NCBI RefSeq assembly: GCF_001557115.1
Contig: NZ_LSKQ01000280.1
Span: 1-21,819, forward strand
Origin: Erythrobacter sp. CCH5-A1
GTDB taxonomy: Bacteria > Pseudomonadota > Alphaproteobacteria > Sphingomonadales > Sphingomonadaceae
Reading direction: 5' to 3'
DNA length: 21,819 nucleotides
Shown: piece by piece, positions 8,110 to 15,175 of the stretch
How positions within the stretch are numbered: the stretch's first letter is position 1
How the letters are laid out: each line of letters opens with the position of its first letter
Notes under the pieces: model-generated
Database searches by the model: none
Told to the model about the DNA's origin: nothing
The model's input: the letters and a program-made list of their open reading frames with translations, nothing else
Made by a program: the position numbers and the translations under genes

Positions 8110-10263
8110 ATGTCGAGAAGGGGTGAAGAGTTGCAGAACAAGGGCGCGCGCGGCAAGCGCCGGGCGGCAGCGGAGCGTTCCGGTGCACCTGCTCCCCGTT
8201 CGAAGGGCCCCGGTTCCGGCGCGCCGCCCCCGCGCTGGCGGGTGTGGTTGAAGCGCCTGTTTGTCTGGGGCACCGCGCTGACCCTGCTGGCACTGCTGTT
8301 TCTGGGCTTCGCGGTCGGCTTTGCCGCCTCCTCGCTTCCCGATTACGCGACGCTGAAGGCGACCCAGCCCGGACAGACGATCCTTGTGCGCGCGCGCGAC
8401 GGGCGCGAACTGGTCGAGATCGGACCGAGCTTCGGCGAATGGCTGACCTACGACGAAATCCCCGAGAACATGACCAACGCAATGGTCGCGGTGGAAGACA
8501 AGCGCTTCCGCTCGCACATCGGGGTCGATCCGGTGCGCCTGACCGGCGCGATGATCGAGGGGCTGACCGGCTCGCGCGAGCGGCTCGGGGGCACCTCCAC
8601 GATCACCCAGCAGCTGGCGAGGAACCTGTTCCTCAACAACAACCGCTCATTGGACCGCAAGGCGCGCGAGGCGGTGCTGGCGATGGCGCTCGAATGGAAG
8701 TTTTCGAAAGAGCAGATCCTCGAGCTGTATCTCAACAAGGTCTATTTCGGCGGCGGGGCCTACGGGATCGATAGCGCGAGCCGCAAATTCTTCAGCCACC
8801 CCGCGACCGAATTGAACGTTGGCGAGGCGGCGATCATTGCCGGCCTGGTCAAGGCCCCCAGCTCCTATTCGCCCACAGCCGACGTGCAGGCCGCGGTCGA
8901 CCGCGCCAAGGTGGTGCTCGGCCTGATGCGCGAGCAGGGCTACATCACCGCCGATCAGGCCCAGGTCGATGTCAGCGCGGTGCAGCTGAAGCAGGACGCC
9001 GGGCAGAACTCGGTGCGCTATTTCACCGATTGGGTGCTGCCGCAGCTCGATATCATCCTGCCCGAAACCTACGAGCCGATCGAGGTGTGGACCACGCTCG
9101 ACATCGGCATGCAACGCGCCGCGACCACCGCGATCGAGGCGAACACCCCCAAGGGCGCACAGGGCGCGCTGGTCAGCCTCGACCGCGACGGGGCGATCCT
9201 CGCGATGGTCGGCGGCACCGATTACGTCGCCAGCAACTACAACCGCGCCACCGCCGCGCTGCGCCAGCCGGGTTCGGCGTGGAAGCTGTTCGTCTATCTC
9301 GCCGCATTGGAAGCCGGCTACACCCCCGAGGACAAGGTGGTCGACACCCCCGTCACAATCGACGGGTGGAGCCCGCGCAACTCCAACGGCCGGAACGTGG
9401 GCGAGACCGATCTGCGCACCGCCTTTGCCTATTCGATCAACACCGTTGCCGCCCAGCTCGGCAACGAGGTCGGGTTCGGCACGGTCGCCTCGATGGCGCG
9501 GCGCTTCGGGGTCAATTCCAAGATCGACACCTTCCCCTCGATGGTGCTCGGCTCCTCGGAGATGCGGGTGATCGAAATGACGCAGGCCTTTGCGGGGGTC
9601 GCCGCCAAGGGCGTGCCGGTGGAGCCTTACGGCATCACCAAGGTCACAGGCGCCAGCGGCGAGGTGCTCTACAAGCGCGAAGCGCAGCGCCAGTCGCCCG
9701 CCCTGCCCGACCATGTGGTGAAGGGCATCACCGATCTGCTCCAGGCCGCGGTCCAGACCGGCACCGGCAAGGCCGCCGACATCGGCCGCCCGGTGGCGGG
9801 CAAGACCGGCACCACCTCGTCGAACAAGGACGGCTGGTTCATCGGCTTCTCGAGCGGCGTGACCACCGGTGTGTGGATGGGCCGCGACGATGCCAAGGCG
9901 GTCGCGGGGCTCCAGGGCGGGCGCGCTCCGGCGCAGGCCTTTGCCGCCTACATGCGCTTTGCCGTCAAGAACCGCCCGGTCGAGGAGTTCGACGTGACGC
10001 TGGAGCTGCCCGAATGGCAGCTCGAGCCCGATCAGGAAGCGCTGTTCGGCGAGCCCGACGATTATTACTACATCGACGAGCAGGGCAACATGGTCCAGCC
10101 CGGCACGCAGGCTCCCGAGGGCGGCGGCGAGCGCGATCCCGATGCGGCCCCGGCGGCGAGCCGCGATTTCCTCGAGGAGGCGACGGGCGGCAACCTGCCG
10201 CAGAACCAGCGCCCGCCGCGCCGTCCCGCGCCGCAGCCAGCCCCGCCGCCGCCCGACCAATAG
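8110..10263 (+). CDS. Class A penicillin-binding protein (PBP1-type transglycosylase/transpeptidase)
   Basis: Bifunctional peptidoglycan synthase, 717 residues. It has a basic cytoplasmic tail, one membrane segment (about 50-72), then a GT51 transglycosylase with catalytic E129 in VAVEDKRF and TITQQLARN. The penicillin-binding transpeptidase domain has S389-x-x-K392 (GSAWK), S442-I-N444 and K565-T-G. The C-terminus is an acidic then proline-rich tail. It is shorter than PBP1A proteins carrying an OB insert. The residue after the SxxK lysine is leucine, where many class A proteins have proline. The start is uncertain: GTG 8098, ATG 8110 and TTG 8131 are in frame, and TTG 8131 has the best Shine-Dalgarno sequence (AAGGGG). 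Transcription ends at the bidirectional terminator just downstream. Confidence 0.93.
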   Translation: MSRRGEELQNKGARGKRRAAAERSGAPAPRSKGPGSGAPPPRWRVWLKRLFVWGTALTLLALLFLGFAVGFAASSLPDYATLKATQPGQTILVRARDGRELVEIGPSFGEWLTYDEIPENMTNAMVAVEDKRFRSHIGVDPVRLTGAMIEGLTGSRERLGGTSTITQQLARNLFLNNNRSLDRKAREAVLAMALEWKFSKEQILELYLNKVYFGGGAYGIDSASRKFFSHPATELNVGEAAIIAGLVKAPSSYSPTADVQAAVDRAKVVLGLMREQGYITADQAQVDVSAVQLKQDAGQNSVRYFTDWVLPQLDIILPETYEPIEVWTTLDIGMQRAATTAIEANTPKGAQGALVSLDRDGAILAMVGGTDYVASNYNRATAALRQPGSAWKLFVYLAALEAGYTPEDKVVDTPVTIDGWSPRNSNGRNVGETDLRTAFAYSINTVAAQLGNEVGFGTVASMARRFGVNSKIDTFPSMVLGSSEMRVIEMTQAFAGVAAKGVPVEPYGITKVTGASGEVLYKREAQRQSPALPDHVVKGITDLLQAAVQTGTGKAADIGRPVAGKTGTTSSNKDGWFIGFSSGVTTGVWMGRDDAKAVAGLQGGRAPAQAFAAYMRFAVKNRPVEEFDVTLELPEWQLEPDQEALFGEPDDYYYIDEQGNMVQPGTQAPEGGGERDPDAAPAASRDFLEEATGGNLPQNQRPPRRPAPQPAPPPPDQ

Positions 10264-10278
10264 GCGTCAGGACCCATG

Positions 10279-10314
10279 AAAAAAGGCGCCGGGATGTCCT
10301 CCCGGCGCCTTTTT
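10279..10314. terminator. Strong bidirectional intrinsic terminator
   Basis: A perfect 11-bp stem AGGCGCCGGGA (10284-10294) and TCCCGGCGCCT (10300-10310) with a five-base loop is flanked by an A-run on the left and a T-run on the right, which also pair. It lies 15 bases after the penicillin-binding protein stop and 28 bases from the end of the convergent degP gene, so it can serve both. Confidence 0.93.
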
Positions 10315-10341
10315 CGTTGCAGCACCCGAAGGCGCGGCTGA

Positions 10342-11880
10342 TCAGTTGAGGCGCACCGCGACGAAGGCGGGCGGGGCAGTGCGGCGCTGGACGCGCAGCA
10401 GGATCGCCTCGCGCTTCTCGGCCACCGCGGCGTTGACCTGCGCGAGCAGCGCTTCGACCGTCGCGGTCGGCTGGTAGTTGGCCGACAGGATGATGTCCCC
10501 GCGGCGCAGGCCCTTGCGCGCGGCATCCCCGTTCGGATCGACCACGGCGATGACCACGCCCTTCAGATCAGCCGGCACGCCGAGCGAGCGGGCGATGGCG
10601 GCGCTCATCGGCATCACCTGCATGCCGAGCTTCTGCTCGATGGTCTGGTCCGAGGTGCCCGGCGCCATCGGCTCTTCGGCTTCGGGATCGAAGGTCTGGG
10701 CCTGGGCTTGCAGCTCCTGTTCGCTCGGGCGCTTGCCGAGGGTGACGTTGATCGCCACTCGCTTGCCTTCGCGCAGCACCTCGACCGGCACGGTGGTGCC
10801 CGGCTGGAGATTGGCGACGAGGAAGGACACGGTCTGTTCGGAGGTTACGTCCTTGCCATTGACCTTGGTCAGCACGTCGCCCGACCGCAGGCCCGCCTTG
10901 GCAGCAGGGCCGGTCTCCTCGACCGTCTGAACCAGCTCGCCGCGCCGCTTGGGCAGGCCGAGCGAAGCGGCGACATCCTCGTCGATGGGCTGCAGGCGCA
11001 CGCCGAGATAGCCGCGCTGGATTTCCTGGCCCGAGCGCAGCTTCTCGACGATCGGGGCGGCGGTTTCGGCGGGGATCGCGAAGCCGATCCCGACGCTGCC
11101 GCCCGAGGGCGAGAAGATCGCGTTGTTGATGCCGATCACGTTGCCGCGCATGTCGAACAGCGGACCGCCCGAATTGCCGCGGTTGATGCTCGCATCGGTC
11201 TGGAGATAGCGGTCATAGGCGCCGCCCTGGCCGGTGTTGCGGTATACCGCCGAGATGATCCCCGCGGTCACCGTGCCGCCGAGGCCGAAGGGGTTGCCGA
11301 TCGCGACCACCCAGTCGCCAACGCGAGTGGCCGAGGAATCGCCGAAGCGCACGAAGGGGAAGGTCTTGTCCGAACGGATCTTGAGCACCGCGAGGTCGGA
11401 CGCGGCATCCGCGCCGATCACGTCGGCTTCGTATTCGGTGCCGTCCGACAGGGTGATGGTGATCGATTCGAGCTTCGCGCGGGTATCGGGAGGGCTGATG
11501 ACATGATTGTTGGTGACCACGATCCCGTCAGCCGAGATGATGAAGCCCGAGCCCAGCGACTGGGCTTCCTGCGTCTGCGGCTGGGCCTGCCCGCCGCCCT
11601 GACGCCGGTTGAACAGCTCGGCAAAGGGCGTGCCGGCGAAGGGGTTGTTCTGCACCTCGACGCGCTGGCGGGTGGCGATGTTGACCACGGCTGGCTGGAG
11701 CTGTGCGGTGAGATCGGCGAAACTCGCCGGGGCGCCGGCGACCGGCACCACGCGGTTCATCACTGCATCGTCGTTCTGCGCGACCTGCGCGCCCAGCGGC
11801 GAGCCGGTGATCAGCGAAATCGCAGCGCCGCCCACCAGCAGCGCGCTCGACAGTCCGTATACATAGCGCACTTTGTTCAC
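10342..11880 (-). CDS. degP: Periplasmic Do-family serine protease/chaperone (DegP/HtrA)
   Basis: A 512-residue HtrA protease that degrades or refolds damaged envelope proteins. An N-terminal hydrophobic segment (YGLSSALLVGGAAISLI) serves as signal or anchor. The trypsin-like domain has H126 in TNNHVIS, D162 in ASDLAVL and S237 in GNSGGPL. Two PDZ domains follow (residues about 280-370 and 415-510), as in DegP/DegQ. The GTG at 11880 directly follows AGAGGAC; a second GTG at 11871 has better spacing (10 bases) and would remove three residues. In-frame sequence upstream to 12027 is low-complexity and I exclude it. The gene lies 191 bases downstream of hflC and probably has its own promoter. Confidence 0.94.
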   Translation of the reverse strand: MNKVRYVYGLSSALLVGGAAISLITGSPLGAQVAQNDDAVMNRVVPVAGAPASFADLTAQLQPAVVNIATRQRVEVQNNPFAGTPFAELFNRRQGGGQAQPQTQEAQSLGSGFIISADGIVVTNNHVISPPDTRAKLESITITLSDGTEYEADVIGADAASDLAVLKIRSDKTFPFVRFGDSSATRVGDWVVAIGNPFGLGGTVTAGIISAVYRNTGQGGAYDRYLQTDASINRGNSGGPLFDMRGNVIGINNAIFSPSGGSVGIGFAIPAETAAPIVEKLRSGQEIQRGYLGVRLQPIDEDVAASLGLPKRRGELVQTVEETGPAAKAGLRSGDVLTKVNGKDVTSEQTVSFLVANLQPGTTVPVEVLREGKRVAINVTLGKRPSEQELQAQAQTFDPEAEEPMAPGTSDQTIEQKLGMQVMPMSAAIARSLGVPADLKGVVIAVVDPNGDAARKGLRRGDIILSANYQPTATVEALLAQVNAAVAEKREAILLRVQRRTAPPAFVAVRLN

Positions 11881-11906
11881 GTCCTCTTGGTCCTTATCCT
11901 TGCCGG

Positions 11907-11932
11907 AATGCGCAGAGGGCCTGCGCCGTTCC
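11907..11932 (-). promoter_or_regulatory. Candidate ECF-sigma promoter of degP
   Basis: On the minus strand GGAAC (11928-11932) is followed after 17 bases by CATT (11907-11910). The general-stress sigma factor EcfG of alphaproteobacteria is known to use GGAAC-N16/17-CGTT, so this has one mismatch in the -10. A start near 11900 would leave a leader of about 20 bases carrying the AGAGGA ribosome site of degP. An HtrA protease is a plausible stress-sigma target. Confidence 0.35.
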
Positions 11933-11949
11933 TGAAACCCCGTGCGGGA

Positions 11950-11975
11950 GGCCGCCCCGTCGCTGTGCGGCGGCC
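11950..11975. other. Inverted repeat in the hflC-degP gap
   Basis: GGCCGCC (11950-11956) and GGCGGCC (11969-11975) form a 7-bp stem with a 12-base loop in the 191-bp gap between hflC and degP. It could attenuate read-through from hflKC into degP. There is no T-run, so it may only be a chance GC stem. Confidence 0.3.
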
Positions 11976-12071
11976 CCAAATGCGCCTCCGGGGGCTTAAC
12001 GCCGGTTGAACATTCCCGCGCGCCCATCGCCGCGTGTCGGCGCTTGGTCGAATGCCGGGATTGTCGAAAGA

Positions 12072-12917
12072 TCAGCGCTCCCCCTTGAACTGGCGGAAAT
12101 ACTCGCTGTCGTCCGAAAGCACCATGGTGCTTTGCCCTTCGCCGGTCAGGAAGGTCGAACGGTAGCTCTGCATGGCGCGATAGAAGTCGTAGAACTTCGG
12201 GTCTTTTCCATAAGCATCGGCGTAGATCTTGGCGGCCTGCGCGCTGGCTTCGGCCTGGATGATCTGCGCATCGCGCTGGCCGGCGGCACGGATCGTGGCG
12301 GCCTGTTCCTGGCGGTCGGTCTCCATCCGGGTGAAGGCGGCATCGAGCGGGCTGCCTTCCGGAAGGTCGGCGGCCTTGATCCGCACGTCGAGCACCTGCG
12401 CGCCGTAATTGCGCGCCTGTGTGTCGAGCGTCCTGGTGATGTTGGCCATCGCCGTCCCGCGCTCGGCATTGATCAGCGCGGAGAACGGGATGCGCCCAAG
12501 CTCCTGGCGCAGCACCGAGGTGAGGATCGGCAGCAGCTGCGCCTCCAACTGGCGCTCGGTCCCGGCCTTTTCGACCAGCTTGACCGGATCGATGATGCGG
12601 TAGCGCGCATAGGCATCGACCTGGAGGCGCTGCTGGTCCTTGGACAGCACCTGAGTGCGCTCCATGTCGATATCGAGCACGCGGCGGTCGATCATCCGCA
12701 CTTCCTCGATGAAGGGAATGCGCGGCGCGAGGCCCGCCCCGGTCGAACCGTAGGGCACGTCGGGTCGGAACTGGTTGATGACGCGCACGGGGTTGCCGGT
12801 GCGGATCACCACCGCCTGATGGGTTTCGGGGACGATCACCACGCTGGCGATCATCGCCACCACCAGCACGATGGCGGCGATGACGAGGTTGCGGGGGTTT
12901 TGCAGCACGCTGTTCAT
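12072..12917 (-). CDS. hflC: HflC, subunit of the HflKC membrane complex
   Basis: A 281-residue SPFH/prohibitin-family protein, normal HflC size. One N-terminal membrane segment (residues about 12-30) is followed by the SPFH domain, with ETHQAVVIRTG at its start, and a long charged helix (residues about 200-240, rich in Ala, Gln, Glu) that forms the cage wall. HflC pairs with HflK into large complexes that regulate FtsH proteolysis in the inner membrane. It starts four bases after the hflK stop, so the two are one operon. DegP lies downstream on the same strand, an arrangement I associate with alphaproteobacteria. Confidence 0.95.
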   Translation of the reverse strand: MNSVLQNPRNLVIAAIVLVVAMIASVVIVPETHQAVVIRTGNPVRVINQFRPDVPYGSTGAGLAPRIPFIEEVRMIDRRVLDIDMERTQVLSKDQQRLQVDAYARYRIIDPVKLVEKAGTERQLEAQLLPILTSVLRQELGRIPFSALINAERGTAMANITRTLDTQARNYGAQVLDVRIKAADLPEGSPLDAAFTRMETDRQEQAATIRAAGQRDAQIIQAEASAQAAKIYADAYGKDPKFYDFYRAMQSYRSTFLTGEGQSTMVLSDDSEYFRQFKGER

Positions 12918-12921
12918 GACC

Positions 12922-14088
12922 TTACTGCCCCTGCGCCTGTGCGGGCGGTGCCGCCTGGGCCCGGCGCTTCAGCTCGGGAAGCGGCAGGTAGGGCGTGACG
13001 TTGCCGGATTCGACGATCGTCTTGTCGGTCTTGGACAGGATCTGCTCCATGGTCTCGTAATAGAGGCGGCGGCGCGTCACTTCGGGCGCGAGCTTGTATT
13101 CCTCGTAAATGTCGTTGAATTCGCTCGCATCGCCCTGCGCCCGGGCGAGCACTTGCTGGGCCACGGCGCGGGCGCGGTTGATGTTGGCATCGGCGTCCTG
13201 CTGGGCGCTGGAGACGTCCTTGAAGGCTTCCTCCACCCGGCTCGGCGGATCGACCTTGTTGATTTCGATCCCCTGCACGGAAATGCCCGAGCGATAGGCA
13301 TCGAGCCGCGCCTGCATCGCGGTGCGCACGTCCTGCTCGATCTCCGCGCGGCCTGCGCCGGTCAGCACGGAATCGAGGTCCTGCCGCGCCACCGCCGCGC
13401 GCATCGCCGCCTCGCCGATCTCAAGCAGCGCGTCGCGCGGGTCGCTGAGCTGATACTTGAAGAGCGTGAGGTCGGAGATGTTCCAGCGGATCAGGTAGGA
13501 CAGGTCGACCAGGTTCTGGTCGCCGGTCAGGATCAGCTTCTCGGTCTTGGTGCCGGGCACTTCCTCGAGGCGCACCTGCGTCACGTTTTCCTTTTCGACC
13601 AGCTGGATCGGCCAGGGCGCGGTGAGCTTCATGCCGGAATCGAGCGTGCCTGCATACTTGCCGCCGAGCCAGGTCACGATCGCCTGCTCGCCCGGCTGGA
13701 TGAAGTGGAAGCTCGTCACCCCCACCCAGATCAGCGCGACCCCGCCGATGATCACAGGAACCCAGCTCTTGCCGTCAGGGCGTTCGGGAAAGCGGAAACC
13801 GCCGCCGCCCTGACCGCCGCCGCCGCCCGAACGGCGCGGGCCTTCGGGGCCGCGGCTCTTGAAAATGTCCTCGATGCTGGCCGAGCGCCGCTTGCCGGGT
13901 TCGCCGCCGCCGGGCAGCCACGGGTTACGCGGACCCGGGCTGTCGCCGCTGCCGCCGCCTTCGCCCTCGTTGCCGGACGTCCCGTCCTCGCCCGAACCGC
14001 CTCCACCGCCCCAGGGGTTCTTGCCGGCCATGGCAAGGCCCTTAAGCCCGGCGCCAAGGCGTTCTCTCCAGCCGTCCATTCTCTGCAT
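12922..14088 (-). CDS. hflK: HflK, subunit of the HflKC membrane complex
   Basis: A 388-residue SPFH-family protein. The N-terminal 100 residues are glycine-rich and disordered (GKNPWGGGGG, NPWLPGGG), as in HflK. A membrane segment lies at about 109-127, then the SPFH domain (QPGEQAIVTWLG) and a long coiled helix. It is the FtsH partner with HflC, which follows after four bases. The start is uncertain: ATG 14088 (MQRM), 14079 (MDGW) and 14031 (MAGK) are in frame. A TATAAA at 14095-14100 on the minus strand would, if it is the -10, put the transcript start near 14088 and favour a later ATG. Open frame upstream of 14088 is antisense to mrp and excluded. Confidence 0.94.
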   Translation of the reverse strand: MQRMDGWRERLGAGLKGLAMAGKNPWGGGGGSGEDGTSGNEGEGGGSGDSPGPRNPWLPGGGEPGKRRSASIEDIFKSRGPEGPRRSGGGGGQGGGGFRFPERPDGKSWVPVIIGGVALIWVGVTSFHFIQPGEQAIVTWLGGKYAGTLDSGMKLTAPWPIQLVEKENVTQVRLEEVPGTKTEKLILTGDQNLVDLSYLIRWNISDLTLFKYQLSDPRDALLEIGEAAMRAAVARQDLDSVLTGAGRAEIEQDVRTAMQARLDAYRSGISVQGIEINKVDPPSRVEEAFKDVSSAQQDADANINRARAVAQQVLARAQGDASEFNDIYEEYKLAPEVTRRRLYYETMEQILSKTDKTIVESGNVTPYLPLPELKRRAQAAPPAQAQGQ

Positions 14089-14094
14089 GAGCTG

Positions 14095-14100
14095 TTTATA
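14095..14100 (-). promoter_or_regulatory. Possible -10 element of hflK
   Basis: TATAAA on the minus strand in the 75-bp divergent gap between hflK and mrp, in otherwise GC-rich DNA. No convincing -35 partner is seen, so this is weak. If used, transcription would begin almost at the first hflK ATG. Confidence 0.3.
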
Positions 14101-14163
14101 GGCACGGGTTCCGGCGAAAAACAGGGGTTCGCTGCGTGATTTTGGTGTTAGAGGCGACGCGTA

Positions 14164-15171
14164 ATGAGCAACCCTGACGTTCCACCCCGCCAGCCGCATG
14201 CCGAAGAGGCGCTGATCCGCGCTGCGCTCACCCCCGAAATCAACCACCGCCTGCGTTCCGCGCGGATCGTTTCGGGCCGCGCGGTGATCGTCGCCGAGGC
14301 GGGCGATCTGCCTGACGCGGGGCGCGCCGCGCTCGAAGCCGAGATCACCGCCGCGCTCTCCGCGCTCCCCGAAATCGCCGAGGTGCGCATCGCGCTCACC
14401 GGCGAGCGCCGCCGCCGCCGGCTGATCGCGGTGGGGAGCGGCAAGGGCGGGGTCGGCAAGTCGACGCTCACCACCAACCTCGCGGTGGCACTGGCGAAGA
14501 TGGGCCGCCGCGTGGGCGTGATCGATGGCGACATCTACGGCCCCTCCCAGCCCAAGCTGCTCAAGACGGAAGGCCAGAAGCCCGCCGCCACCGCGGACGG
14601 GTCGCAGCTGGTCGCGATCGACAGCCCCTATGGCGTCAAGGTGCTCTCGATGGGCCACATCGTCGCGCCGGGCAAGGCGCTGGCATGGCGCGGGCCGATG
14701 ACCGGCAAGGCGCTCTCGCAGCTGGTCGAGGCCGATTGGGGCGAGACCGATCTGCTGCTGGTCGACCTGCCGCCGGGGACGGGCGACGTGCAGCTCTCGA
14801 TGCTCTCCGCGCACAAGCCCGATGGTGCGGTGCTGGTCTCGACCCCGCAGGACCTGGCGCTGATCGACGCTGCGCGCGCCGGGCAATTGTTCGAACAGGG
14901 CGAGGTGCCGATCATCGGGCTGGTCGAGAACATGGCGGGCTATGCCTGCCCGCATTGCGGCGAGGTGAGCGATCCCTTCGGGCAGGGCGGCGTGGAGCGC
15001 TTCGCCGCCGCGCTCGAGATCCCGTTCCTTGGCCGCGTCCCGCTTACGCTGGCGACGCGCATCGCGGGCGACAGGGGCGAGCCCCCCGCGGCGGGCGATG
15101 ACGAGACCGCAGAGCCCTTCCGCGCGATTGCAGAAAAGCTCGGCCGCTGGCTCGATACGGGGAATCTCTAG
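14164..15171 (+). CDS. apbC: Mrp/ApbC-family Fe-S cluster carrier ATPase
   Basis: A 335-residue P-loop ATPase of the Mrp/NBP35 family, which binds and transfers iron-sulfur clusters to target proteins in the cytoplasm. The first about 80 residues resemble the MIP18/DUF59-like domain in degenerate form. The deviant Walker A GSGKGGVGKST spans 91-101, GDIYGPSQP follows, and the family CxxC is C262-C265 (YACPHC), the cluster site. The ATG is preceded by AGAGGCG. It is divergent from hflK and ends four bases before the molybdoenzyme gene, so those two are probably cotranscribed. Confidence 0.94.
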   Translation: MSNPDVPPRQPHAEEALIRAALTPEINHRLRSARIVSGRAVIVAEAGDLPDAGRAALEAEITAALSALPEIAEVRIALTGERRRRRLIAVGSGKGGVGKSTLTTNLAVALAKMGRRVGVIDGDIYGPSQPKLLKTEGQKPAATADGSQLVAIDSPYGVKVLSMGHIVAPGKALAWRGPMTGKALSQLVEADWGETDLLLVDLPPGTGDVQLSMLSAHKPDGAVLVSTPQDLALIDAARAGQLFEQGEVPIIGLVENMAGYACPHCGEVSDPFGQGGVERFAAALEIPFLGRVPLTLATRIAGDRGEPPAAGDDETAEPFRAIAEKLGRWLDTGNL

Positions 15172-15175
15172 GGAC

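Noticed and set aside
8647..10260. Long minus-strand open frame opposite the penicillin-binding protein gene
   Set aside because: It is antisense to a gene with all catalytic motifs. It is His/Arg/Asp/Gly-rich, as expected from the complement of GC-rich codons.
12871..14139. 422-codon plus-strand open frame opposite hflK
   Set aside because: Complement of the real gene; low-complexity Ala/Arg/His composition and no family features.
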